DNA from: Theocolax elegans
Taxonomy: Eukaryota; Arthropoda; Insecta; Hymenoptera; Cerocephalidae
DNA length: 64,000 nt
Assembly: GCA_026168455.1 (NCBI GenBank)
Contig: CM047429.1
Coordinates: 56,799,027 to 56,863,026, forward strand
Direction of reading: 5' to 3'
The notes under the pieces are model-generated. The model was given only the letters and a program-made list of their open reading frames with translations. It was not told the DNA's origin and did no database searches. Numbering within the stretch: the first letter of the stretch is position 1; every line of letters starts with the position of its first letter. Shown here piece by piece: positions 14,071 through 27,235 of this stretch. Made by a program: the position numbers and the translations under genes.

Positions 14071-16244
14071 GTACGTGTGATGTCTATACCTCTTGTAATT
14101 AGATTGAGGATGTGCGTTTGTTTGCTGCAGGTAGCGCCGTGACGTTATAATACTCTCTATACCTATATTTCGTCTAATGAAAACTTTATTGAAACTTTAA
14201 TTATCTTAGTATTTGATGACACGTGCGTATATACTACGTTTTACCTCCGATAAATCAGTATTTAATATTGAACGCATTATAAAATAAATGAAATTGATGA
14301 AATATTAACGAAATTTGTTTTCATCGTTTAACGTCGCTCCATTTATGATCCCAACTTAATATTAATCAGCGACGAAGTTATGCGATGTCTTTTTTTGTAA
14401 AAAAAGCACTTGTTCAAACTACATTTCGTAGTAGTGTTTGACAATCGGCAGAGACAGTGTATCAAAGTTTCGGGTAAGAGCCTCAAAATAATGAATATTA
14501 ATAAATAATGACTATATATATATGTTTTTTTATTTTTTAATATCGTATTATGGCAGTTAATAACAAATTGTTTGCACCTATGAAATAAAACCAGTGTTTA
14601 TTACAAAAGTACTTAATAATTATTGCATTATATATATACTTGCAGTATTTATGTTACAAACTGTTATTTTCACACGAGCGTGCCTTGTAATAATTAGTTA
14701 GACAAATGTTTGCTGTATGATATATATTTTGTTTTAATTTTTGTACTAAATAATAATTTTTTAAAGTAAAAACAATTTTCACAACTGAATATATCCAACT
14801 TTTACCATTCACCGGTGTCTAAGTATAAACCTTAACTGTTCAACTATGTTTAACATTATATATACATATAGATCGCGTAAAATGCCTCTGTTTATCTTTA
14901 ATTTCTTAAATTTATCCAAAGTTTCTTACGATTAAGGGATAATCAAATTTTCTTAAATACACGCCACTTGTATGCTTCTTTTAAATTACTATAATAAAAA
15001 AGTTTACACCTAACACGCGGGATACGCCTACTCGACGATCGTGTGAATCTAGATAAATTGTGTAAAGCAAGAGGATTATTTTACGTTCGAAAGTAAAGGT
15101 TTTATTTTTTTTTATTTCATTGAAGAATGAATATAATGCACTACAAACAATGTATAATAACAATCTTTACGTTAAATTATGACAATTCATAATATATACG
15201 TCATCATACGTATTTACTGTGCATAATATCAAATTAACATTGTTCTGACCTAATCGTATACGGATGAAACCTATACACGTTTGCTTCATTCATTACTCTA
15301 CCAAGAAGTCGACTGTATTCTATGTATTTTCGATAAAAATATTTTTATCTCAATCATCGAAAAAAGTAATTACACGTTATAAAAAGTAATTATAGGATTA
15401 TAATGTTTACATTATATCTAATTACTTCTTTAATTAAATAATGCACCGACTAATTTTAGTAGACGTTGTAGATAAAGAATATCACGCAAAAACCAATAAT
15501 TAAAATGAAGAGTTCCTGCCAATTCATTGTCAGTTAGCCTTCGTAAACTTAATTAAATGCGTCGTAGGTATTCTGCAACGTATGTACATCGGATGGATAT
15601 TTAAATAATGTATTATACTCTGTAATTAACAGTCGTAAAGTATTTCTAACGTTAAATCTAAATATTCTATTCTACTGTTACAAAATATAATTACTATATT
15701 GTGCAAAATATTTTATGACATTATAATAATACCAATTGGTAAAACTACATAATTTTATTGATTTTTCATCGGTCGTTATGTGTATTATATACGAACTGAT
15801 AGAACTAATACGTATGATAAATTATACGTCATCCCAGTGATTCAACACTTTGAGCAATTTATATTATTGTAATTATCCAATTGTGTAAAAAAAGAGGAAT
15901 TTTTATAATTTATTTTCTCATACGGTTTGTAAGGAGAATAATGACTTGCATATTTAATTGTAGATATATTAATATGGATCGAAGGATTGCGGTTATTTGA
16001 ATAGCAGCATATAAATAATTGTTAAATAAACAGTGAAAAATATCGAGAGAAATGGGTTTGGCTACTATCGTCGTATATTTACACCGTCGAAGTAAAAGAT
16101 AAATAGTTACACTGTCCCGGTGTCGTTAAGAAAACAATTGACACTGTATTTAGAGGGATGTGAGAGGTTGCACGCGCGTAACAAAAATATTTAAACGAAA
16201 ATATCAGATTGTGATTAACGAAAGAAAAAATAGAGTAGGTTTAT

Positions 16245-16430
16245 CGAGGGAGGTAGGAAGGAAGGAAGAAAGAAAGGCAGGCAAGAAGGAAGGATAGAGA
16301 ATCGAAAAAGTCGAGAGAAAGCTTGTGATTGGTTGTATCGATGGGTGAAATAGTGAGATAGATGGTGAAATGGAAAAGAGAGAAATAGAAATAGAAATAG
16401 AAATAGAAAGAGAAAGGGAAAGAAAAAGAG
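16245..16430. repeat. Long purine-strand tract with (AGAAAT)n
   Basis: Over about 185 bases the + strand is dominated by A and G. It has GGAA/GAAA repeats at 16256-16300 and about four AGAAAT hexamers at 16381-16408. Long open frames on the complementary strand (Ser/Phe/Leu/Ile-rich) are artefacts of this tract, not genes. Confidence 0.8.
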
Positions 16431-16729
16431 GTTGCGAGAAATAGCGAGGCGCTCTGCGTGTACGACAGGTAAATTGCAAAGGCTCCGAGCGATTTGTATG
16501 CTCGTCGGCGGGAAAACCGATGTACACACGCGTCCTGTCGATTCCTCCCTCTATACCCGAACGAATCAAATGCGTAAGAGTGCCTGCTAATATTTCTCCC
16601 TTTTTGCAAGAGACGCGCGCCGCCGATGCCGCTTTGCGAGGATTCGCGAGGAATGTAATTTCGATTCGACAGCTGTCGCGAATGTTTCAAGTGATTCTTG
16701 CTGCAACTTTTTACGGCCCCTCTCTCTTT

Positions 16730-16730
<1 letters not shown>

Positions 16731-16763
<33 letters not shown>

Positions 16764-16782
16764 GCATATATACACATACATA
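16731..16782. repeat. (TA)n/(ACATAT)n tract
   Basis: Alternating TA, then ACATAT-type units. Simple sequence in the intron. Confidence 0.85.
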
Positions 16783-17673
16783 TGTGGAACGCGATGAAAA
16801 CGGAGAAAATTAAATATCAGTTTATTATCGGAATTTTCATTTTCTGAGAGAACGAAATTGAATCGGTAGTTTTAACTATACGCGTATTGGTGTGTCTGTG
16901 ATTACACGTGTATGCTTCGTATGCAAAATGTTTTCCCGAGAAATAAAACTCCATTTACATATGGCGTTTCATTCGAGATCTCGAGTGCCACTTGAAATAT
17001 CACGTACGTTAGTTGAAAATTAGCAATTTATAATTTTATTTCGTAATTGAGGAGTTATATTTTTTGTCCGGATTTCAATATTATCAACCAGTCGAATTAG
17101 AGCAAACTACAATTTTTATAAACTTAAGCAAACTAATGTATCGAAGGTTTCTCCCTTTTACAGCTTATCCTTTATTTGCTATCTGATTATGTTAAATTCT
17201 TTAAATAAATAATTATCAACTAACCGAGTAAAATCCGATGCGATTCCAGTAAATCTTTGTCACGGATTTCTAAAATAAATATTTACTTAAAAAAATTCAG
17301 CTTTTTATTTAACAATTACATAAAATGCATACAATAACACTAATAGTCAAGATACTTTCCTCAGAAACAAATTTTCCATGAAAAATAATCTTCTGCAATC
17401 ATTAAAAATATTGTACATAAAAATTGTAAATTGTACGTAGTACAAAAAATGTTATACACACTATTTATTTATTCAGGCTTTATTTTTACTAAGACCACAG
17501 AAATAACTCTGAATTTTTAGGCACGATCGTTACACGGCAGTGTATTTTCAACATAGGAAAATGTGCAATACCTTAAAAATCGACATAGATAAACCTACAA
17601 ATACAAATTATGTATTTGAAATAAAAATAAACTTATCGTACGATGATATGTATAATATGTGTATAATTATATA

Positions 17674-18029
17674 CTATCGGTCTCTCCGAACTAAATGCTT
17701 TACTTTAGAATAAAGCAAGCACGTTTGGACGTTGGCTCCAGTTTGGACTCCTCAGTAAGGGACTGGAGATCAACGCCTGTGGCAAGATGAACTGTCATGC
17801 CAGCAAGATGTTATGCTGCTATACATATAGAAAAGAGAGGACGATCTCCCTAACGAGTGTAGAAAAATAGTCATCTCCATCTAGCGGTGGAAAAAACGAG
17901 GACAAAATGCCTTTAATTTTTTAAAAAGACCGTACTCTGGGAAATGATTCCACCAACCATAGTGGACAAAGAGTAAATAGAGCCCGCTTTATTCTAAAGT
18001 AAAAAGCAACTTAGTTCGGAAAGACCGAT
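17674..18029. mobile_element. Non-autonomous terminal-inverted-repeat element (MITE), family A
   Basis: The ends form ~42-45-bp imperfect inverted repeats. The left one (17675-17716) reads TATCGGTCTCTCCGAACTAA and onward to TTTAGAATAAAGC. The right one (17986-18030) is its reverse complement, with a few mismatches and a small insertion. The motif ATTATATA lies at 17666-17673 and again at 18030-18037, a possible 8-bp target duplication, although AT-richness makes this weak. There is no transposase frame. Internal segments, including a TACTCT...AGAGTA hairpin at 17932-17973 and a CTCAGTAAGG motif at 17752-17761, recur in a repeat at 27 kb. An 8-bp duplication would fit the hAT superfamily, but the termini are not diagnostic. 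Confidence 0.7.
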
Positions 18030-18687
18030 ATTATATATTATACACAAATTATGTATTCTAAAAGCGATATAAGGCACTAGTTAGTGCAAAAACTGCCAAT
18101 TTTTTGGTTAATTGTAGTTAATAGGATATTCTTATCAAAATAATTGACGAGTATATGGTTATATTTTCAGGCATATCACTAACAAATTAGACAAATAGTT
18201 TGATTTTCTAAAATTTCATTAAATCATATATTGTACATTTATCTTGATATGTATATCGTTATACTAGTTTGTTCTATTCTACACTTTCTGATCAGAGGAA
18301 TATTTTTAGAGATAAATGTATAAAAACGGTGCAATCCATAAGAAATGCTGAATAAACGTGCTTTTTTGCATTACGTAAATACATTAACGATTGTGTCTAA
18401 AGTAGAAGAGTTTAACTCTTACATGTAAATAATTTGATTATCTTACAAACCAATGAGTTTAATTTTTTGATGCACAATTCTCAGTACGCCCATTAGATTT
18501 ACGTTAATAATTTATAAAATACATAATAATTTTATAAAACGACTCACACTCAAACTTTATAGAAAATATGCGATATACAGTTTATTTAAATATATAGAAT
18601 ACCTGATTGATTGCTTATCACTTAGAATATGTTTGGATAAAATAAATGTATATATGTATTTATGTGTGTGTATGTGTGTGATTGCAG

Positions 18688-18972
18688 CACGACGACGGAC
18701 ACGTACACGAGCCTGGTATGCCCTTCGACTTCAACTACGCTGTGAAGGAGGACGCATACGGTAACGATTACTCGCACAACGCGATAAGCGACGGAGACGT
18801 GACACGAGGAGAGTACAGAGTCCAGTTACCCGATGGTCGTACGCAGATCGTCCGCTATACAGCAGACTGGAAACATGGATTCACGGCTCAAGTCTCGTAC
18901 GAGGGTTCGCCGCGTTTCGATCTACCACGTCCTGGAGGACCTGGTGGACCTTCCAATTTCCAGGGCTATTAG
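18688..18972 (+). CDS. Cuticular protein, terminal exon: RR-2-type chitin-binding domain
   Basis: This last coding exon has 94 codons plus TAG and starts right after the acceptor ATTGCAG in phase 0, matching the donor of the exon ending at 7782. It encodes an extended Rebers-Riddiford (chitin_bind_4) domain: FDFNYAVKEDAYGNDYSH near the start, the SDGD-x4-GEYRVQLPDGR core, then IVRYTAD-xx-HGF. YTAD followed by GF is the RR-2 style typical of hard cuticle and pro-resilin-like proteins. A short Gly/Pro tail ends the chain. In the CPR family this domain forms a beta-sandwich that binds chitin in the extracellular cuticle, with the Pro-rich region of the preceding exon as the likely flexible part. 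The mature protein from both exons would be about 205 residues. Stop position, codon quality and splice phase agree. The exact orthologue is not assigned. A hydrophobic continuation in another frame (18833-19042) is a shadow. Confidence 0.9.
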   Translation, partial: HDDGHVHEPGMPFDFNYAVKEDAYGNDYSHNAISDGDVTRGEYRVQLPDGRTQIVRYTADWKHGFTAQVSYEGSPRFDLPRPGGPGGPSNFQGY

Positions 18973-20904
18973 TGGAACACTCGAATCAAACCATCACTGC
19001 CCTATTATCTATTCTCCTCTCGGTTATCTTACACTCCTATGAATTTATCGATATTTTTATTACCATATGTAAACTCAACATTTCGTTTACTTTTTTCACG
19101 TGTATAAGCTAATGTGTGCTCGATACTTCAATTTATTATATTTTATAAATCTACGTTTTTCACACTAACTGGAATTTAATAACTATTTCATTAATCATTC
19201 GCGTAATGTCTTGTTACATTGTTGAGTATAACGAACGTGTTTCAAAATTTTCAAATGTTTCATACATTTTATTACTCTAATTGACTTTAAATTTCCACGA
19301 TTTGCTATAATCATTTATATTGCAATAATCAATATTAATGATCGAGCGCACATTTACCACGAAATGTCAATATTTTTTTCTAATATTTAAAACTATTGAA
19401 AAGAAATAACAATTTATGAAAAAAAAAAAAAAGAATTTGAAATTTCGCTGAGATTCAACACAGCAGCGATTATCACTTCAAGATATATACCGAGAGGGGA
19501 GAAGCGTGAAAACGAGAAGCGAGAAAACTCTTTTCAATCTTTTTTTTTCTCTTTGACGGCGGATAATGGCTTTTGTGTTAAAGGGGAGTTTTTGTATGTA
19601 CGTGATGAGTTCCAGTCGAAAGTACAACCGGATGTTATGGCTGGTTTTCGTGGTAAATTTACGAAACAGTCGAGTTAAATCGACTAAAAATGAAATTGGT
19701 TCATGAAAACAGCTAAGCAAATTTAGTCAATCTAAACTTTTAATCAAAACTTTAAACTTTGAAATCCGTGACCCTGCGGTATCGCTCGATGTGAATTTAC
19801 AATAACACAAAAGCGAATAACGCCGGAAAAGAGAGGGAGAAAAAAAATAATAAGTATATTACCAATCTCGTATTAGAGAAATTAAAAGTTATCGAAATGA
19901 GAGATTGTATAACGATTACCTGAAGACCATTGGTATTTTACGTAGAAGAGTGAGCGTATATATATACATATAAATATTTTTACGTAAAAACATTTTAAAG
20001 TGTATATTTATAGAGAATAGCTTTATACACGTATGTGTATATGTATATATATAGATTATTAAAGTATTCATATATATACATATATACGTATCCATAGATA
20101 CTCCATCAAATTGTCTGTAAACAGTTTGTTTGCATTATTTTCTTTTGTCAATAGCAAAAAGAAGTTAATAAATATGTTTCAAGTACCTTAGTTTACGTTA
20201 GAAGAGAATTTTTATCACTGAATATTTTTCTTTTTACTCGAAGTTATTTCTAATAAATACAATGTACAAAATAAACTTTTGTTTTTAAACACCAACTTTT
20301 GTAACTAAACCAAAAAAAAATGAAAATAAAATATATAAAATAATGAGAAACAAATGAGATTCACCTTTATGTACGTATGATAAACGAGTGAAATACATAT
20401 ATTCATTGAAATAACCAATTAAATGTTCGAAATGTAAAATTCCTCGCTAATGAAACAGTTTTCGGTCTTTAAAGTGTATATAGCCAACCAACGTGAATCT
20501 AACCAACTTATATCATATATTTACATCACGGAATTCAGTCATGCCGTTCGCAATTCTCACCTCAATCAAATTTACCCTCGTAGAACTAACAGGAAAAGTA
20601 GAAGAAGAAAAAGAAGACTAAGAACGAAAGAACGAGTTTCTAAAATTTCACATAGAACTACTGGTGAATTCGTATGGTTTACGAATTTCAACCGAGCAAG
20701 TTTAACCTACCATATATTTTTTCAACTTTTCAACTTTTCCATATCTTCTCGTTTCCTTATATTTTTTTTTTGTTTTCTCCGTGCGTTGCGGAATCTTTAA
20801 TAAAAAGAGAATAAAAAGAAAGCTTTAAACCACGTAGCATATAGCAACTCCTCTTTGCCTTTCGAATCCTCTAGCGAATTACGCGGCTCAACGATCCCCC
20901 TTTT

Positions 20905-20946
20905 CCTCTCTCTCTCTCTCTCTCTTCCTCTCTCTCCCTCTCTCTT
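20905..20946. repeat. (CT)n microsatellite
   Basis: CT/CCTC units. The Ser/Leu-rich and Arg/Glu-rich open frames on the two strands here are readings of this tract. Confidence 0.85.
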
Positions 20947-23900
20947 GTCGTTTTCTTTAGCTTCTCCTTTGGGTAGCCTCGTGTCTTTCCTCCTCACCTC
21001 TTTTGCAATCCTCTATTCTACTTCCGGGTTTCTCATTTCCCTTCTCTTCTCCGAAGAATTAAGAAGAAAACGTACAGATATATAGGGTGAACAAATGAAA
21101 AAATTAAAGAGAGAAAAAGAGAGAGAGAGATAGTAAGATGCATTACAGAATGCCGGCAAAATTGAAAGAAGAATTGCATTGTCTATATGCAAGAGTGTGG
21201 ATACCTATATATTGTAAAATATAAGGTTTGATGTGTAAATCTTTATTTGATGTTTATAATATAATACATAAAGAAGCAGATTGTAACCTCGTGACTAATT
21301 ATTTTTTTTAATACTTATTTTATATTCTTGACGTATGATAATATTATATACAGTTTGATTTTAAAACCTCGTAAAAGAATTTGATTTTGTATTAATTGCA
21401 AATATTATTTACGCAACGAATTTATTTAAGCATTCTTTCATTAAAATTGTAATAACAAATTTCATAGATATATAAAACTGAGGTAATACAATGAGTGATA
21501 TTAGCAGATTTAAAACTCGGTTACATAAGACTCAACGACTGCGTATATTTTGAAAATAATTTAAAAATGATGAATATAGGTAGACAAATTGATTCCGAAA
21601 TAGTATAAGTGAAAGGTAATAGATCATTTATTCATGTATCATTTGTTACGTGCGTGTTCAATTATAGGACTATATTAAGGAAGAAAAGTGTCGTTCAAGT
21701 GAAAGCATCAAATGCAAAAGTGATTATACGCGCAATAGTTTTAAATTTATGCTTATCATGATCATCACTGTATTTCACGAATTTTATGAAAATATAGCTT
21801 TTCGGAAAAATAAGTCGTTAATATGAGAAAAATGCGTTTTTCAAAGTAACGAAAACTGCCCACGTCTACTTTTCCAGTGAAAAATCGTACGAGCTGCCGA
21901 GGTAGGAAAAAGAAGAGGCAATTTTCGCGACCATATCGTAATCCTGGAATTTTATGTAGGCGTCGAGGGAAAAAAATTATTGGGGAAACACTTACATTTT
22001 AACATTTTTTCGTTTGCTCGAATAACTTTTCGTGGAAATTGTTCGATAACTTTTTAAATATATATTTGTGCAGCAGGAAATATTTTTCCTAAATAACTGC
22101 AAATATTTATCTTCTTCGTCTAAAATTCATTTATTATCGTAAATCCGAAATTTTTTATTAAAATGTACAATATCGAATATTTTATTAATCTATATTTATA
22201 TTAATAAAGTTATTCGTAAATAATATAGAAACAATTTTCAATCATATATATTTGCAAAAGAATCTTTCTTTTTGAAATTATTCAACTTATATATACGTAG
22301 TATCATAACAAAGTGTTTTGAAATTCAATACAAAATCTAGAAAAATGATTGTTTATCTAAAATTGAGGGATTGTCAGTTTATACAATTTTACAAGAAAAT
22401 ATTTATTAGCGATAAATTTTTTTCAATTATATAGATTATTTGAAATGATATTTTATATATTATTTAAAATGATTTTAATAGATTATTTAAAAATGATTTG
22501 CAAATATTACAACTCTTGTACGAATCTGTAATGAAACTGATTATAAAATTGTGTTTTCGACAATTGGTAAAATAAATTTGAAATTATTTATAAGATTAAT
22601 TTATAAGCTAATTTCCGATATTAATTATAAGGTAGAATCGATTCGTTCACGTTGACTAAACGTGTAATTTTACGTAAGAATAATATTACATACATATAAA
22701 CAAAATGAAATTTAAAATAATGCCACATCGAAAAATATATCTACGAAAGGAGAGAAGCCGAAATGAGGTTAAAATTTAGTACAATAGCGTGTTCGTGTAA
22801 GATGTGCGTATATACTCATTGAAAAAGGTCAGATGCGACCTTTGCGGTCTTGACTTGTGCGTTGGCGGGTAAGGAGTTAACTTGCGTTAGATAGCGACGA
22901 GTCAATCCCATCGAAGACAATGGGCTACCTTGAGCCTGACGCGCGGAGGATGTAGCGGAGGCTGGAAAAGTGTCGAGCGACACGTGAACTAATCTTCATA
23001 TAGCTATACGTACAACTTTACTTTCACTGCTTCGTGGGAAGATCGGATCCTCGTCCATTACAGGGGTTTTCATTCCACGTTTTATCCCCCTTTTCCCGCG
23101 ACAACCACGTAGAAACGTTAGGAATTTCCAACGAGACGGCTGAATATATTAACCGGAAAAATAGGCGAAATTCTTATAGAATCGACCGAATCTTTCCCTT
23201 CGGCCTTTATTTTTTTTTCTTTATTGGAGCCGCGCGAGGAATCTTTAGTCGCGTTGCGGTATTGAAGTTTACTCGATTTTATGCTAATGTTTACTTTTCT
23301 CGCGTTTGTTCGATTAATGCACAATGGAATTATGGATATATAGTTCCTACTCTTTAGTAGTATAAATTACTGGGAGGTTTACAAAATTCCTATTAATTCG
23401 AATGAACTTTATAAAATAAATTGTTTATAACTGGAGTACGTTTCAAAATTGCGTTATTGAAAATATCATAAAGATAATAAATTAATATATACAAATTGTA
23501 AGGATTTTGCGTCTATATACATATATATAAATAAAATTAGCTTTCGCTGATTATAAGTAGAGACATCGTAAGCTTAAGTAAAACAAAATGGTAAATCATT
23601 TGTTTAATGAAAATGACTGAATACGGGTTTGTAATGGTTGCCAGTCACTGTCTAACTGACACGCGGTCGTCCGTCGAGTTACGTAATACCCTTCGTCAAA
23701 ATCGTACCGCATACACGTATATATACTACTGAAATTGGCGCGTGAAATCACGTCAATCGTTTCCACGACGATTTTGTATCTCAAGCTCAAATTGTAGATT
23801 TCAGAACAGAATTCCAATTTTTCTCGTTAAAATATTCATTCTCATGTTTTTGGTTATTTAACAAAATAGTCTAACAAACTAAAATTTATAATAAATCCAT

Positions 23901-24983
23901 ATCAATTTATTACATGTATGGACATTTTACTTAAGTACTGTAAACGATAAATATAGCTTAAAATGATAAAATTTATATAAATAAAATATACCTATTATTA
24001 CATTAATTTTGTCATATACATAATTCATATACTTATTATATTAATTTTAAATAAATTATTTTTTTTTAACAAAGCGTTAATTTTAATTTGATAAATACAT
24101 ATTTGTTAGTCCACGTGTCAAATATCTACCAACTCAAGATACCTAATTTAAATAAATGAATAGAAACCGTAATGAAGAAAATGCGTTAATACACTATTTC
24201 TAATTTCGATTTCAATTCTCGTTAAGATTAAAATTTGAATAATTAATCTATAACTAAATAAAGTTTCATTATTACTTCACTTATTTAGGTCAATTAATCT
24301 GATACAAATTAATAATGGAAAAGAGTCGTAACAGCTGAATAACCGAGTTCTATACCTATAGTAATCAACGTTGTATTTTAGAACTTTAAAGGTTTATCAT
24401 TGAATCGTTTAAAAAAAACCTTTACATAAAGTCTAACTATTGTTTCAATTCCGCAAATATTTGGTACATAGAATAAGACTAACCGTAACTTTCTTAATAC
24501 CTTTGTTCAAGAAAATAATGTAATTATTTCACAGAGATTTAATTTCAAAGTGGACTTATATACACTTGTTTAACAATTGAATGTACCATGGTTTCTCGCA
24601 CAAATACAGTGTAAAACGCCTGTAAATTTAAGAATAAAAAATGTAAATCCTAGATAAGTACATACTGGACGATGTGTGAAACGAGCGATTAAGATATAAA
24701 AAGTTATAATAGCGGTAAGAAGAAGATCATAAATGTCTTCTAATCTGGACGTGTCTGCAACTTAGCAGAAAAACGAAAAAATCCTCTTAGTCGTCTCTTT
24801 CGTTTGGTTGGATGGTATAAAATCCCTTTTGTCGATGTTAATGATATACGAGAGAAATAGGTCGGGGCAGATGGACGGGGAAAACGGATTAAATCCGCGA
24901 AGAGCTCGGGAAAGCCGTGATTTTACAGGAAACGACACAACTCTTGGGGATCATTAATCGGCTCTGCCATAGTGCCCTTTCAT

Positions 24984-25010
24984 GTATATATATATATATA
25001 TATATATATA
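24984..25010. repeat. (TA)n microsatellite
   Basis: About thirteen TA units, followed by alternating CGTATACGTGCACGTG-type sequence. Confidence 0.85.
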
Positions 25011-25168
25011 CGTATACGTGCACGTGTATAAGTGTACGTACGTATGTACATGTGGACTGAATGAAAATTTCTCTGAGAAATCCATGAAGAAGTCTTAGTC
25101 GGGCTAAATACAACGAAGAAATGAAAAATGTCCTACACGTCTTGGCACTCTTGACTTTCGTCGTTGCA

Positions 25169-25290
25169 TGTACACACACGCACACGCACATACGAACACG
25201 CACACGCACACACGTATGTATATGTATAAATGTGCATGCGTGTGCGTGCGTGTGTGTGTGTGTGTGTGCGTGCGTGTATACACATCTGCA
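25169..25290. repeat. CA-rich block facing a TG-rich block
   Basis: A (CA)n/(CGCACA)n block (about 25172-25213) is followed by a mirror TG/TGCG block (about 25235-25280). The two halves are near reverse complements around a short AT spacer, so either strand can fold into a long imperfect hairpin. The Thr/His-rich and Val/Cys-rich frames here are artefacts. Confidence 0.8.
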
Positions 25291-25581
25291 CACAATTGTA
25301 CTAAACAAATTATAACCTGAAATCCTATTAAGCTTGCTACTCATTTTCCTTTCGCGACAAATCGCGACTGCGTTCAAAATAATAAAGCGGATTATTGTTA
25401 TTAAGCAGCTTCTATCGTTATTCTTACAAAAGATTACGTTATTAAATATAACAATGATGTCTTATACAGTAGTAAACGAAAGACTATATAATAAAGTTAT
25501 TGTGTGTAATTAATATACATACACATTTACATTATTCAAATACAGTATACACTTACTTTTACATTAATGCATTCGTTTGTT

Positions 25582-25693
25582 AATAATGTTAAACTTTAAA
25601 ATAATCAATATTTATTATATAGGATTATATAGCCAATTCAAAGTTTGCTCCGAGCGAATAAAAATATTGATTATTTTAAACATTAACATTATT
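25582..25693. repeat. Inverted repeat with ~36-bp arms
   Basis: AATAATGTTAAACTTTAAAA, continuing to 25616, is matched in reverse complement by 25657-25693 with a few mismatches. The loop is ~40 bases. It could be a very short MITE or a cruciform-forming sequence. No clear target duplication is seen. Confidence 0.65.
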
Positions 25694-26477
25694 TGTAATG
25701 TGTAATATGCATGTCCATCATTTTTTCTATATGAATATACTTTAGTAATATTTTAATATGCTCAAGCTTCAACAAAATAGATTCATAATTATTAGTATTA
25801 TTCAAGATTAATGACTTTATTTTTTATGAATGTAATTACGTATTGTACGAGCATTGTAGCCATAGTATTGTGGACGACGGCGCGAACAATGCACTCAATC
25901 GCGAACGTTATATAGCTGGAATTTATGAACGAATTTTTATCTAATAGTTTATAATACTCTGAACCGTTATATTACTATAAAAAGGAATTATTTCGAAGTG
26001 TGACATAATGTAAGTACGAATATATGTATATTTATACCATTACGGATAACACTAAAGCTACGAGGTTAAAATTTAGTTACCCTAAATCCTTAAAGTGTTA
26101 CTCAATTTCAGGAGAATTTAACTCTCCTAATTTCAGTGGCATTTGAAGCAAAATTTTATCTCGAAAGCTCCTTACAGCTGTCAAAAATAGTCCAACTCAA
26201 GCTATCCTTGCTGACGCGTTATACACCAGGTATATATAGTTATACCTCCAGACTGGATAGCTAATTTGCCGCGAGTAAACGGATGATGCGGTCTTGACTC
26301 AAACAAAGCGCAACCTAGAGAGCCAACCTTGTTTATTTATATTTATACATATAATATATATATGCACCTGTATATATGTATAAATGTACGTATATATACA
26401 AGAGGGGAAACCGGGAGCGCGGGCTTCCGGGAATTTTGCAAGCTTGCGATTCCTCTAGTCTTCGTTCGTGTCACACG

Positions 26478-26526
26478 CAGAGAGAGAGAGAGAGAGAGAG
26501 AGAGTGAGAGAGTGAAAGAGAGAAAG
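26478..26526. repeat. (GA)n microsatellite
   Basis: About twelve GA units followed by interrupted GAGTGA/GAAAGA units. Confidence 0.9.
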
Positions 26527-26959
26527 TGCTCTCGAAGAGACTAAGACAAAGTCGACAACAAGTAGCAGGAGGATGCAAGAACGCGACTGCGGAAGTATGC
26601 ACGGCCCATCTCTGAACTGTAAGTTCATCTTGGCCAGAACAACCTCCAATCCTTATTCTTCAAGTAAAAGAAACTATTTCGAAAAATTCTTGGTCGATGC
26701 GGTTTTATGAGAATTCTTTCTATTCCAAGCAGTCAATTTGTTTTAAAACAATGTAATCTCTTCTTTTAGAAATATATATAGTTTTATTTTAAAATATGCA
26801 CAAAATTAGCTTTTTAATATCCTAATAAAAATCAACAAAATATGATTTACTTATAGTATCATATAAATTACTATTTTTTATAAAACTTTTAGAAAACTGC
26901 CAACTTAAAATGCAAATATCCGTTAATCTATATGTAATAAATATGCTTTAATAAACGAG

Positions 26960-27235
26960 ACTTATAGTACTCTTCGTCCACTATGTGGGTGGAAGACCCA
27001 GAGTAAGCCTTTACAACAAAAATTAAAAATTGGCGTTTCGACCACGACTCTTTAGGTTTAATCTCCTCAGTAAGGAGATGGAGGCCTTCCTTAGGCGCCC
27101 GTCGCATTGTCGCATATGAAAAGCGACGCCAAATGGATGTTAGAGCGGCTATACTTATACCTTGTACTCGACTGTTTCTCCAGCGGGTAGAGAGACCAGT
27201 CGTAACCCCATGGTGGTAAGAACTCCCACCCATGC
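26960..27235. repeat. Interspersed repeat related to the 17.7-kb element
   Basis: It shares several blocks with the element at 17674-18029: CTCAGTAAGG (27065-27074), a CTATACTTATAC-type block, a GCGG-GTAG-type block, and a TACTCT...AGAGTA hairpin at 26968-27006. Relative to the 17.7-kb copy the hairpin block lies at the other side of the shared core and is reversed. Its G+C content is clearly above the flanks. No transposase and no clear TIR are seen. The open frame on the minus strand (26928-27233) is part of this repeat, not a gene. Confidence 0.5.

Larger units (their letters stand above)
7783..18687 (+). other. Long phase-0 intron of the cuticular protein gene (10.9 kb)
   Basis: The donor GTAATTTC and acceptor GTGTGATTGCAG bound an AT-rich region. 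The two flanking exons join in phase 0 and give a coherent cuticle protein. The intron holds several microsatellites, a 22-bp perfect palindrome at 10306-10327 and a 356-bp terminal-inverted-repeat element at 17674-18029. I see no further coding exon, but a small alternative exon cannot be excluded by eye. Confidence 0.7.

Noticed and set aside
16204..16777. Three overlapping minus-strand frames of 104-178 codons
   Set aside because: Ser/Phe/Leu/Tyr-rich readings of the purine tract; no domain and no splice context.
23034..23357. 107-codon frame and its antisense partner
   Set aside because: No recognisable domain; an aromatic run from poly-T; likely non-coding.
24889..25377. 162-codon minus-strand frame
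   Set aside because: Its middle is Thr/His and Val/Cys dipeptides from CA/TG microsatellites.
26928..27233. 101-codon minus-strand frame as a gene
   Set aside because: It coincides with an interspersed repeat shared with 17.7 kb.
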